Positions 1-9,805 of a DNA stretch of 64,000 bases are shown in pieces. Below the pieces are notes generated by a model. It was not told the origin of the DNA, made no database searches, and saw nothing but the letters and a program-made list of their open reading frames with translations. Origin of the DNA: Axinella damicornis (lineage: Eukaryota > Porifera > Demospongiae > Axinellida > Axinellidae). The DNA is taken from the NCBI GenBank assembly GCA_963931865.1, contig OZ007511.1, positions 3,186,198 to 3,250,197 on the forward strand, read 5' to 3'. Both the position numbers and the translations under genes were made by a program. Within the stretch, counting starts at the first letter, position 1, and each line of letters starts with the position of its first letter.

Positions 1-118
1 ACGTTACTTTCCGCATACATTCAACGTTAGCCTATAGCGAGTTCGATACTCTCTTCTTATTATTATACACTCTTGGCTTTCTATACCTGAGCTAAAGAAA
101 CGCTGTGAGAACCGAACG

Positions 119-227
119 ATGGCGTGGCGAAAGTGTTGTCACAGAAACGGTGGTGCTAGTAGCGCTGCAGCCGTACTGTTCGTGGCTGTATGCGCATGTG
201 ATAATTGCCAAAAATTCCTGCCGCAAG
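119..227 (+). CDS. Candidate signal-peptide exon of gene 1
   Basis: An ATG at 119 opens a frame whose residues about 13-26 form an Ala/Val/Leu-rich core (SSAAAVLFVAVCAC), as in a signal peptide, preceded by Lys and Arg. The exon would end at 227 before GTACAT, in phase 1, matching the phase-1 acceptor at 1115. The flanking sequence shows no recognisable promoter element. It could instead be noncoding, with the true first exon lying left of the window. Confidence 0.35.
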
Positions 228-3200
228 GTACATGTATACATGCTGTAGATTTTGTTCCATTGAAGTCCATACAAATGCCTGCTATGTACATGGAATGGGT
301 TTCTGATCTCTGTGGAAAAACCTGAATGGTAAATTCTCAGTTCAACTAGAGGTGTTCATAGAACACATACCCCGCGCAGAATGTCTACAGGATACAGTGC
401 AGCCACAATCAACGACTCAACGTGACATCTCGCGCTTCGAACAGGTGCTATATCGCGTATACTGTGTTCGTGTATGGCCGGCCATATCCAAAGTGTGGGA
501 GTGACCGCTTACCGTATATACAACAACGTGCATATTGTGAAGCTGAAGAGGTGGGGCCAAATGTTACGAATAATAGGAAATAGCTGGAAAAAACAGCCGA
601 AACAAGAGCCATGATGTCTGTGAAGTACATAAATCGTGAGAAAATACTGTTTCCTAGTGGTCATCTCGAAGCATGAAGTTTCCAAATGCACTGCGTGTCC
701 TGTTCTTGATGGGACTCGGAGGTCACAAAGAGGTGGAGCCAATGTTATGAATAGTTATAAAAAGTAGGAAATAGCTGAAATGTAGGGAAACGAAGCGCCT
801 TGACTTCAGTCAGGTACACATAGAGCAGTTTTTTGCTATTTTCTATTGTTTGACTCCCTTTCAATGGTTTATGAGGGTCTATGTGGAAATTTTTTTTTTC
901 GCCTGACAGACAGATGACTGACAGACGGACAAAACCGATTGCTTAACCCCACTTCGCACATGCGCGCGTGGGGTAAAAATGGCAGTAACTCAGCCTATGA
1001 TGTAGTGTTGTTGCTATGCCAACAAAGGTACATTCATTAGAGGGCCCAGCATGATGGGTTTGATAGCAAACAAAGACATAAATGACCATGCACAACATTT
1101 CCATACACTTGCAGATGTTTTAATGGAGTTTGATCCCACCACGTACACTGTCTCTGAGTCTGAAGGTGCTGTTGTGATGTTCCGGATTGTGAACCGTACC
1201 ATGACCACACAAACGTTTTCTGTGCAATTCACCACTTCACCCGGCACTGCCACAGGTAACAGATCCTGGGATGTCACGTTTTCATACATTTTCATATGTT
1301 GACAGTATGGGACACCATATAACCAGTTGCTCAATCCAGTGTATACTGATCTGGTCGAAATTATCAGCTTGTTTTTGAGTGTGCAAATATACAATGAAGT
1401 AGCCTGACCTGACCATGCCCTTCACGTTGTTATTTCTGCAATCATAATTATGTGACCCAGTGTTGAGCATCTGCACTGCGCGTCAATGCCATAGGACCAT
1501 GGGTTGCGTCACTACTTCCTGAAGAGCTGAAGGAAGTGGGGTGCAGGGCTGGTTGACAGGAGAGAAGGGGGTGTAGGGTGGACATTTCTGTCACTAGATA
1601 CCACCCATAGGGCGGGGTCCTGGCCTGTCTGGTACCTTTTATTAATCTGGTTTGTATGGGTGCTGTGGTACAAGTGAATAACTGTGCCATATGTTGCTAT
1701 GGCAATGGCTATGGCTACCAAAATGTTGTAACATTTTCTACAGCTACTAACGACTTCATAGGGCGAACAGGTGTGACTGTGACCTTTGCATCTGATCAGA
1801 TTGCAATTGTCAATATTACCGTGGTGAATGATGACACACTAGAAAACACTGAGCAATTCACAGCTGTATTGACCATCCCTGGGAGTATGCTTGTGATTGG
1901 AGCTGCCACCGTCACTATCACTGATGATGACAGTAAGCCCTATTTCCATCCTTATTGTCAATGTAACAGTGAGATAAATGCAACAAACCGCAGAGTTCTT
2001 TGTATGTGTCCACTCACCACAGCTCAATGATTGAGTAGTCCTCTTTGTGCCTGCTATACCAGGTGTTATGATCCAGTTTGACCCAGTCACGTACACAGTG
2101 ACAGAGGGTGGCTCTACAATGCTGAGGATTGTGAGAGTTGGAGATGCAGATATTCCTGTTTCTGCGAACGTCTCAACTTTGGTGGGAACTGCAGGTAATA
2201 GAGTGTATGTTTTGTGGCATTCTAAACTCTTCGGAAGTCTGAGGCAAGCCTGAGGGCCAGTTGCAACAAGTAAAGACAACAGCACATACCTGCTTGTAGT
2301 TTAAACACCACATTCTCTCTGTTTTGCATTTCAGACTTGGCTGACTTCGCTGCAATCACCAACCAAGTGGTGACCTTCCAGCCTGGGGACACAGAGCAGT
2401 TTGTCCTATTCACCAGCAGTGCTGATACTGTAGTGGAGGATAGAGAAATGCTGACTGCTGTCCTATCCGACCCATCTGCAGGAGCTACCCTCGGACAAGA
2501 CACAGCCAACATCAGCCTCACAGACGTTGAAGGTGAATACTAAACTACATTATTGTATTGATGTTCATGTTGCTAAGCACAAATACATTTCCATACTCTT
2601 GCAGCTGTTGTAGTGGAGTTTGATCCCACCACGTACACTGTCACTGAGTCAGGTGGTGTTGTTGTGATGTTCCGGATCACACGTACTAACACCACACAAC
2701 CTGTCTCTGTGCTCTTCAGTACTTCACCCGGGACTGCACTAGGTAACAGATCTTGCATTTGACATAGTTCAGTTGTAATGTTGTGTCACACCCGTGTTTT
2801 AATAATCACTCAGATCCTGTGGACTTCACTGGACAAAGCAATACTACCGTGACCTTTGCATCCAGTGAAACAGAACAGAATGTCAGTGTGTCCGTGGTGA
2901 ATGATAATACGCTTGAAAGCACTGAGACATTCACTGCCATGTTGGTTGCCATCCCTGGGAGTATAGTTACGATTGGAGCTGGGGGTATTGCCACTGCCAC
3001 TATCACTGATGATGACAGTAAGTCTAGTTTCAGTAGTATGCTAACCAACCACACCATACAACATGCAGTGAATGGGACTTATGCCATCCATCAATTTATG
3101 TGAGGAGGCGGTTAATAGTGTTATATGGTATAATGACAAAATGTAGTGAAACAAGGAACATGTAGGGATGATAGCATAAAACAGATAGTATCCAACCTCC

Positions 3201-5114
3201 TGCAGGAAAGTTTGAAGAAAGATATGTACCATAGGTGGTCTAACTTCAGTGCGTCACCAGAAAATAGAAGATACGTTTGAAAGTGTTGCAACAGCACATG
3301 TGTGAGTGAGCACTATGGCTGCTAAGATTACTGGTACAGCCATCTTTACATGTACCGAAGGACCTCTGCTGAATTGTTGGACTTCGAGTGTGGAGCCACC
3401 TAACAAGTGAACACCTTGAAGATTGATTTTACAAGCAGCGACACAGAGCACTCATTTGCATCATCAGTATTGATGCAGAATTACATACAAATCTAGAGCG
3501 CCTATGGTAGGGGCTTTGTATACTTCTGTATCATCCCTAGCTTGTTTCCATAATTTGCTATCCCTACATCTTTCGTTTTTCTTGTGGCAGACACACAATT
3601 ATAAATCTATCTTTGAGAGATATAGTATGTCACTCCACTGCATGCCTGAGCAGTGCTCACTATGTTTTATACTAGTCAAACAGCCAACGTCCACTCCTAG
3701 TTCCTAGTACATTTGTATGCATGTATGTCGTGGTGACATCACATTCTTTTATGTCACATAGCTGTGCGAGTGAACCCTTGTTTGTAGTTGATGGTAAACT
3801 CCATTTCCCCATACTAGTTATGACACCTCCTCCTGAAAGCACAACAGCTCCTCCTGAAAGCAACATTGTTGTTCCTATTGCTGGCGCAGTTGCAGCATTG
3901 GGCAGTGTCACTATCATCTCCTTCAGTATCATCATCACAGCAATTATTGTAACAAGGAGCCGTCAAGCCCGGTTCGAATTGCACAAGGAAGAGACGTAAG
4001 GAAACACCTTTAAATTTTATCGGTCCAACCTGTAGGCATTCCCATGGGACCATAATATTATACGGGCACTTGTATTTACACGAGTCAAACATCAAGTACG
4101 TGAGCATATAATACATGGACACTTTTACTGTTGTACTATAGTTGTCCAAGACAGTTTCATCTCCTCTTATTCGTCTTCATATGATATCCTGTTCGATGCG
4201 GCTATTATTCAAGGGCGGCGTTTATTGGACGGTGGTATTTATTGTTTTGGGTAGTATAAGCCTTGTACCCATGCTGCCGATAACCCCCCAAAGTACTGGA
4301 TGCATCCACTTGCAACTGGGACAAAGCCGTCATGATGCATGGCCGCTGGTACATGCAATAGTCTGCCAACCACATCTCTCTGGGGTTACTGGCGAAGTTA
4401 AGAAGATCCTTTGCAGATATTTGTGGAAACAAATAATGACATGGCATCTATCCACGGAAAATTAATACATTACATCCTAGGGGTGGCCCACCAATTAAGC
4501 AAAACTTACCACACCTGATCATAATCAGTTGCAAACTTTTCAATGATAACCTAGACCTTCATCACCTCTTCATTCTGATTGCTGGGCCTGAGCTGCATAG
4601 CACATGATGCTTGTTTGCCATAGCTGCCATGATGTCTATATAATTATACATTGAGGACCACCTAGCTACATGTATAGTAACAATGTCATCCTATTATGAG
4701 GTGGATATTTTGTGGCCTCATCACCAACTCTAAGCCTAACCATACTAGCCACAAATTCATTAGTCTATCGAGCTAGACCAATTCTCTCGCTTTCCGGAAG
4801 AATTGGTCTAGCTCGATAGACTACAGAGTCATGTAATCCAAAAGTTGTGAGAGATTGAAGGCTATATATACACACAACACATAACCACTGTCATTGTACC
4901 TTTCAGCCAAGGGGCAACTGCCAGTTCTGCATATGTAGGAGCCTCTGAAGTCAAGTTTAAAGAGGAAATCCCAATGGCAGAATGTATGGCATATGGAACC
5001 AGGGGAGATTATTCAGTGAGTTGCACTTTTCGTGGAGGAGTAATCGAGGGACAGCATGGAATGGAGGATGAAAATGAACGTTATGAAGAGGTTTATGAAC
5101 CCATACCAAATTAG
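119..5114 (+). CDS. Calx-beta type I membrane protein (gene 1), 9-exon model
   Basis: Proposed exons: 119-227, 1115-1255, 1744-1932, 2063-2194, 2335-2532, 2605-2742, 2814-3017, 3818-3995, 4907-5114. Their lengths sum to 1497 bp, exactly 499 codons including the TAG at 5112-5114, with every junction phase 1 except the last (phase 2). The predicted product of about 498 aa has a hydrophobic N-terminus, three Calx-beta domains, one membrane helix and a cytoplasmic tail of about 70 residues. Calx-beta domains are extracellular or cytosolic beta-sandwiches that bind calcium; here the signal peptide and helix place them outside the cell. The first exon is the least certain part, as it is joined only by phase and a GT donor. 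The last domain, the transmembrane exon and the tail are near copies of those ending at 27172, so this is a paralogue of that gene. Function as an adhesion or recognition receptor is inferred. Confidence 0.7.
228..1114 (+). other. Candidate intron 1 with repeat remnants
   Basis: No gene is visible here. Two similar short segments, about 546-590 and 731-780, share GAGGTGG(G/A)GCCAA and TAGGAAATAGCTG and look like a small local duplication. At about 890-980 a T-run is followed by GACAGAC repeats and a GC-rich stretch ending GCGCGCGTGGGGTAA, resembling the end of an interspersed repeat. No terminal inverted repeat was found for it. Confidence 0.4.
1115..3017 (+). CDS. Three Calx-beta domains of gene 1 (six half-domain exons)
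   Basis: Exon pairs: 1115-1255 with 1744-1932, 2063-2194 with 2335-2532, and 2605-2742 with 2814-3017. Each first-half exon carries the strand-A pattern VEFDPTTYTVTES and ends at a Gly codon split by the intron. Each second-half exon contains the core Calx-beta signature (VVNDxTLExTExFTAxL) and ends in the acidic DDD motif of the family. All twelve exon boundaries are phase 1. The third pair is nearly identical to the exon pair at 24086-24500, so it is the most recently shared domain. Domain family recognition is strong; calcium binding is inferred from the conserved acidic residues. Confidence 0.85.
3018..3817 (+). other. Intron of gene 1, no exon seen
   Basis: This 800-bp intron separates the last Calx-beta exon from the transmembrane exon. 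Much of it aligns by eye with 24501-25539 in the paralogue, including stretches around 3040-3110 and 3330-3440. No conserved open frame is shared, so I treat it as noncoding. Confidence 0.6.
3818..3995 (+). CDS. Transmembrane exon of gene 1
   Basis: The exon opens with a Pro/Thr/Ser stalk (MTPPPESTTAPPES), then one hydrophobic helix of about 28 residues (IAGAVAALGSVTIISFSIII and on), then a basic stop-transfer stretch TRSRQARF. It ends HKEE before GTAAGG in phase 2. The paralogous exon at 25540-25696 has the same helix but lacks seven stalk residues, an in-frame 21-bp difference. That difference, together with preserved frame, supports translation. Confidence 0.85.
3996..4906 (+). other. Intron of gene 1 with an invertible segment and a hairpin
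   Basis: About 4190-4440 matches, in reverse orientation, about 25745-26040 in the homologous intron of the paralogue. A perfect inverted repeat lies at 4761-4823. About 4500-4760 and 4830-4906 resemble the sequence on either side of the tail exon in the paralogue. No coding sequence seen. Confidence 0.6.
4761..4823. repeat. Perfect 25-bp inverted repeat (hairpin)
   Basis: Stems 4761-4785 and 4799-4823 are exact reverse complements (outer end TAGTCTATCGAGC), separated by a 13-base loop. It is absent at the corresponding place near 26880 in the paralogue, which suggests insertion of a small foldback element. Confidence 0.85.
4907..5114 (+). CDS. Cytoplasmic tail exon of gene 1, tyrosine motifs
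   Basis: Joined in phase 2 to the transmembrane exon, this terminal exon encodes about 69 residues and ends ERYEEVYEPIPN before TAG. It holds tyrosines in AYVGA, AYGT, DYSV, RYEEV and VYEPI contexts in an acidic tail. The YEEV site is close to YEEI, the preferred ligand of Src-family SH2 domains when phosphorylated. The paralogous exon at 26956-27172 keeps the frame through a 9-bp insertion and many third-position changes, so the tail is under coding constraint. No kinase or catalytic domain is present. Confidence 0.85.
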
Positions 5115-5878
5115 ACAGTACATGAGTACATGATTATCTAGTTGTGTAGCTGTGTGTATTGCCCGATAGTAACCATGCATGATGAGATATTATTAACTAT
5201 TTCCAGCACACACCATGATTAGAACAGTTTGAAGCAGTTTTTGTATCAATATGCCACCATGCACTGCTACAGTATAAGAGTATCTCTTGATGACTGAAGC
5301 CTCTAAGGCAACACTGCAATACCTGCTGTTATGTCCAGTGGTACGGGTATTCAGAATTCCAATCACAGCTGGAGCCTTGTTTCTCCCATTCTATCAATAC
5401 CTTCATGAGTGCCTACATGTTGTGATATTTGATATTACAGGTGGTACACGTACAGGTAGCACATATACACCACAAAAATTATCAGCTCTGTTGGATATGT
5501 ACCATCGGCAATGATTCAGTGTATAGCACTCTATAGCAGTGTGGGCTGTGTTACATGTATACAGTCTCGGGCCCTTCGAGATATGGACACAATCAACATA
5601 ATTGACCTCTCTACGAAGGACAACTTGCAAGGTCCCAAATAATTGGTTTTCCTATAGTTCTGATGCATTTTGAACCTCTGAGCAATGTATTACTGTTGGT
5701 GTATGCAGTACATAGAGATTACATATTATTGTATCCCGGAACAAGGTCATGCTAGTTACGAAGGTCCTTTATGATAAGCTATCACAAATGCAATTACCGA
5801 CATATATTTACATGGGAATACTAGCCACACATAATATTATATTTCCTCCTATTCATGTTATGAAATAATAAGTGACCT
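5115..5878. other. Intergenic spacer, duplicated near 27173
   Basis: No gene seen. Long stretches match 27173-27560 and 28470-28680, including CTTGATGACTGAAGCCTCTA near 5286 and 27346. Around 5570-5640 is a fragment of the repeat family also present at 27600-27870 (GAGATATGGACACAAT, CTCTCTACGAAGGAC). Confidence 0.5.
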
Positions 5879-6138
5879 CTAGCTAAAACTGTACAAAAGG
5901 AAAGCACAGCCAGCTATCAACTGCTCATAACACATCTTCAACTCCAGAAGACTCCCAACGTGGATTGTAAGAATGGGGATGAGCTTGAGGCTACACATGG
6001 AGTGGCAGGCAGCATGGTGAGGGAATGAGGCTAGCACCATGAGCACACAAGCGACGCCTAGGAATGTGAGAACGGCGGTCGGGATCCAGGAGAGAAAATC
6101 TATGACCAGTATAGACACAGTGGTACAAGAGGGAGCAC
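5879..6138 (-). CDS. Candidate transmembrane and tail exon of the IgGFc-type gene
   Basis: From the acceptor CCTCCAG before 6138 the frame reads GAPSCTTVSILVIDFLSW then a second hydrophobic run to about residue 40, and ends at a stop at 5879. The copy at 28887-28712 keeps this acceptor, frame and hydrophobic segment while differing by in-frame indels, which argues for coding. A later 17-bp deletion in that copy changes its C-terminus. No homologous family recognised. Confidence 0.4.
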
Positions 6139-7765
6139 CTGGAGGGATCTACCCAAGCTAACCACACATGTAAGAAATACAGATGGGGCTTCACAAGATC
6201 AGTACATCCACTAGGAACAAGTGCAACAGTCCCCAGCAAAAGTAAGTCTGGGGACAAGGGATAATGGATTGCACACTGCACATAGTGATGCAGTACGCAA
6301 TGCTCCTGTTGCATACTGCATCACTATAATTATATGGGCTGGCTCGATTCAACGCAGCAGAATGCAAACCACATGTGGAACATGCAATATTCACATCAGT
6401 CAAGTCTCTATTCAGAGATGCGACTTTGACTATCTCTCCGGATCTGCATCCCGCAAAAGGTGTAGTGAAATACAATGTCCCCCAAGTGTAATGCGAAAGC
6501 ACCACTTCCACAAAGTAGTCGCACCTTCGTGCCCCCACCGGCACATCGCCACACTGGTGTACAGTAAACACCGCAATGGGATAGTCAGAGACAACCACTG
6601 TCCATGTGAAGTCCTGTCTTGATTGCACCATGTAGGTTTGCAAGCGGTCCAAGGTAAAAGTTGCCCTTCGGCCAGCGGCAACAAGGCGTGTTTGTGTCCC
6701 TATCTGAATGCTCTGCGATGGAGTAAGTCGGTTATCTCTGCACGAAATGATCAGGAATTGGCTGGTTGTCATTGCTGTTGTTGATCTGCCAGAGAGGATA
6801 TGATACCTGTGTCTTGGTGTGCGTCCATTAACCAAGGTAACGGGGTAATCAATGCAGGGTAGAGCAGTAAACGTATCGCTTGAAGGTGTCTCATGGTTTG
6901 AGCCGTAGACGCTAATGGTATTGCCCTCTTCAGCCTTGACTCGGATTCCTTTGTTCCTCTGTGAGTCACTCATGATTGTAACATCATTTGGCAGCTGCAG
7001 CGTAGTAATCGATCCATACGTTGCCATTCCCGTCATTAAAAATTGAGGGTTGGTTGCTTCTACTGTGAAATTCACTGGACGTGGCTCATCCGTGGTGACC
7101 AATAGAGGAAGAGTTTCAGTTGCTGTACTGACAACCACATTCTCCATGAAACCAATGATGAATTCATTTGCTTTAGTTGAATGTATGCCAAAACCTGTTG
7201 AATTAGAGTGAAACGCATTACAAAAACGCAGGCCTGGGTACGTGTCGTGTGTGTAAGGTGAACATGTGTTAAGAAATGCACACGCACAATACTATTCTAC
7301 ATTAGCTACATTGTCTTCAAAACAAGTAAGCATAAACCTTGACGGGCTTTATTTCTTACCAGTTGGTTCGCTCTGAGGGGCTCCTAGAGCAACAGACACT
7401 GCGAACAGCACGAGCAAATAATGACAGAGAGCCCGCCATTGCCCTGTCTTTGTCGACAGTCTGGTGCGCACACTCGAAACTCGTACTCAGCCGCGCCGCG
7501 CCAATGACAACTCAGCCCTACCTCCGGAAATGGGTGGAGCTGCATGCAGCACGGCGCGCGCAAGGGGATGTTGACCGAATGTACTTCGCATAAAACCAAG
7601 TGCATGCAGCATAGTTTTGATACTTCCAAATTTCAGCAGGATTACGGCAGTGAAGTTTTCCTGATGGGTGGTAGTGTGGCTGTGTGGCTGATGCCAGTGG
7701 TGGTTCTTACTGCCATTGCTCAAGTTGGTAAGGAGTATGCAAATTACAGCTACATAGCTGGCCAT
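5879..7765 (-). CDS. IgGFc-binding-domain membrane protein, 3-exon model
   Basis: Proposed exons on the minus strand: 7765-7711, 7194-6325 and 6138-5879. Lengths 55, 870 and 260 bp sum to 1185, exactly 395 codons with stop, and both junctions are phase 1. The middle exon begins FGIHSTKANEFIIGFMEN, the diagnostic start of the IgGFc-binding N-terminal domain (Pfam IgGFc_binding), and continues through PLLVTT, VNFTVEA, YPIAVFTVHQC and a Cys-rich end. That family is known from FCGBP and from many secreted or membrane proteins of invertebrates. The third exon supplies a membrane helix and short tail. The domain appears to stop early compared with the usual length, so a missing exon is possible. 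The gene points away from the large Calx-beta gene to its right. Confidence 0.55.
6283..6326. repeat. Imperfect inverted repeat at the IgGFc exon donor
   Basis: TAGTGATGCAGTACGCAAT at 6283-6301 pairs with TTGCATACTGCATCACTA at 6309-6326 with a seven-base loop. The inferred splice donor lies in one stem, so the hairpin could mask it in RNA. Confidence 0.7.
6325..7194 (-). CDS. IgGFc-binding domain exon
   Basis: The acceptor is CAACAG before the exon base at 7194. The frame is open for 290 codons, starting FGIHSTKANEFIIGF and including DYPVTLVNG, RYHILSGRS, SQFLIISC and GARRCDYFVEV. These fit the order of conserved blocks in IgGFc-binding domains. The donor chosen (A before GTGATG at 6324-6323) restores phase 1; the frame actually stays open to 6191, so a longer exon is possible. 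Confidence 0.75.
7664..7727 (+). CDS. Alternative signal-peptide exon (plus strand) overlapping the minus-strand one
   Basis: ATG at 7664 opens MGGSVAVWLMPVVVLTAIAQ, a convincing signal peptide, and ends in phase 1 before GTAAGG. It could splice to the phase-1 acceptor at 9662 as an alternative first exon of the large Calx-beta membrane gene. The duplicated copy near 30694 has lost about 17 bp and is out of frame. Competing reading: it is only the antisense shadow of the minus-strand exon. Confidence 0.3.
7711..7765 (-). CDS. Candidate signal-peptide exon of the IgGFc-type gene
   Basis: ATG at 7765-7763 begins MASYVAVICILLTNLSNG, a good signal-peptide profile, and ends in phase 1 before GTAAGA. 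Joining it to 7194 gives an exact frame. A plus-strand signal-peptide-like exon overlaps it at 7664-7727, so one of the two may be chance. The copy near 30,780 is broken by a TAG eight codons in. Confidence 0.45.
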
Positions 7766-7789
7766 TTGTGACAATCAATGCATGCTATT

Positions 7790-7930
7790 GGAGAATCACC
7801 TGTGAGCACTGGCCAGGATTACTATCTTTGAAAAGGGATATCGATATTCTGGACCTATATCTTGGAAAGAGCTATTGATTGGTTTTGCAACCCACATCTT
7901 GGGGTGTGTGAGCAGTACATTGATAAGCAG
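7790..7930 (+). pseudogene. Relic of the Cys-rich exon
   Basis: TGTGAGCACTGGCCAGGATTA at about 7800-7820 resembles the stretch of the intact Cys-rich exon that starts TGTGAGCACTGCCCGGGACT near 9728, but conserved Cys codons and the frame are lost and a stop follows. A second relic is at 30850-30910. Supports an old duplication of the 5' end of the membrane gene. Confidence 0.4.
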
Positions 7931-9624
7931 TTGCTAGACTAAATGCAGTCCGAAGTCATAATGCTGGAGCTCCTGGACCAGTTTTCAACAGCGATACAAA
8001 CTGAAGTTAAGCCTATAGCAAATATTTTACTCTCGGCAAGCACAATATAATCAACAATACAAGTGATTGATCTAATTGAAGGTGCTTATGTATGTGGACA
8101 TTAGTCGTAAGTTGATACAGAGGGTCACTGTGTGTTAGTCTTAGTTACATCTAGCGATTGCAGGGCAGTTTCCCATATTTACTACTAACCCAGTGGCTGT
8201 CCAATTATTCTTCGTGAGACGTACGGGGGGAGAGTTTACAAATCACATATGAACAAACAAGAAATGTGCTTGTTGCTATGGGCTCAAGTGAAAAACAATT
8301 TGCTTCTTGGACACTACTAGCCCATAATTTTAGGCCCTGTGGGATTGAGTTACTGATGCTATTGATATTGAGGTAACCAAACATGTTGCTGTTTGCTCAC
8401 AGACCCTGTGCAAAGTGTAGATAGGAAGTTATTTTATCTAAATTAGTCCTTGTATGTTTATACAGTAAAAAAAAGTCACATCATGCAGGGATAAAAGCTT
8501 CCACTCCAACTATGGTTGTTCTGATCCTACTGATCATGACACATTCATGCATTTGTACTCGGTACTACAGTAATAGGATGAAAGTAATTTAACCTAAGTG
8601 CTTTAACTAGGCAAAGGAAAGAAGGAAGAAAAAGACAAAATCAGACTTTTCTTTCTCCTCTAAGGTATGTTGCAAGTATTTTTGTGAACTGCTAGGAAGT
8701 ATTTAGGATGATTGGCCAAGGAGTAGGAGAATGGCCAAAGAAGCTAAAGATAGAGAACACTACACCTCGTCCTCTGATAGGTAGCTCATCTTCATTGCTT
8801 GCTGCCTCCTTCTGCTGATCATGACACATCTGCTTAAACCATTAACGTTTACCACAACTGCAGGGTAACACTATAGCTATGTGGTACCGTTAGCTAGTGT
8901 CTCCAATTACTGACACGTGTTGGACCTTCCGCTCAGGAGACCTGAGTAGTACTTGATTTCCAATAATATTTGTTGATGTCAATGAAGTTTGCTATGAGAA
9001 TCAGTCTGAGGCTTCATGGAATGTTCCACTTGTTGCCCCTATCAAATTGCATTCTTCCCGTATCAAACCGTGTGTACATGCTGCCTGCATCAAGCCGCAT
9101 TCTGCCTATCAAACCACAGGCTGCCTGTATCAAACCGTAAATGCAGCTGCCTGAAGTGTGACTATTATTAACATGTTGCCTGTTCAGCAATCCAATTCAG
9201 TGGTGTAAGTTTAGCTTTACCATCAAGGGATGCCTAGCTCACAAAGGGGTGCAACACAGGGTGCCATATTCCCCCAGTCAATTTTCTTGGTGCATTGGGG
9301 TGCCGTGAACCGGGAAAGCCAACTTCCATATGACACCCGTCCATTCCGGAATTCTGCTTTCACAGTGACCCAGTGTCTTGCCCATTAGTAGCACATTTTC
9401 TCCTCACAATCAGTGAGATTATGCAAACACCAGCTGGTCTTGTCTTGTGCCCAGACGTTCAGGCACAAGACTACAGCTGGAGTAGCTTGTGTGCCATGGG
9501 TGGTGATTATGAGCTAATGGCATTTCTTAAGCATACATAGAACAGACGTCTAATAGATGGTCAACTGCTGTAATGGCCATTCTTGCATTTAGAGGATATT
9601 AAAACTCTACAATACAGTAGAATA
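7931..9624. other. Spacer upstream of the large Calx-beta membrane gene
   Basis: No gene seen in 1.7 kb. About 9035-9140 holds four to five imperfect copies of a roughly 25-30 bp unit built on CTGCCTG(T/C)ATCAAACCG. The sequence just before 9625 could contain the promoter but I recognise no TATA box. Confidence 0.5.
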
Positions 9625-9805
9625 ATGTACCCTCTGCTTTGTGTTTTGTGTTACCTCTCAGGCACTGCACAGTTCCAGACATGCTATGACAATGCTGCAG
9701 CTAGCTGTGGAGGAAATGTGGTTACCGGTGTGAGCACTGCCCGGGACTGCTGCCTTGGAGACGGCTTCTGGTTTCGGATCTCAGGGGTGTGTGTGCAGTG
9801 TATTG
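9625..9805 (+). CDS. Signal peptide and Cys-rich N-terminal module
   Basis: ATG at 9625 gives MYPLLCVLCYLSGTAQFQTC, a signal peptide with likely cleavage near GTA/QFQ. The mature start contains CYDN, SCGG, a double-Cys DCCLGDGFWFR and CVQC, six Cys in about 40 residues. I do not recognise the family; it resembles small disulfide modules with a CC pair. A splice acceptor CTCAG ends at 9661, so a shorter exon 9662-9805 could join the signal peptide at 7664 instead. Confidence 0.65.
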
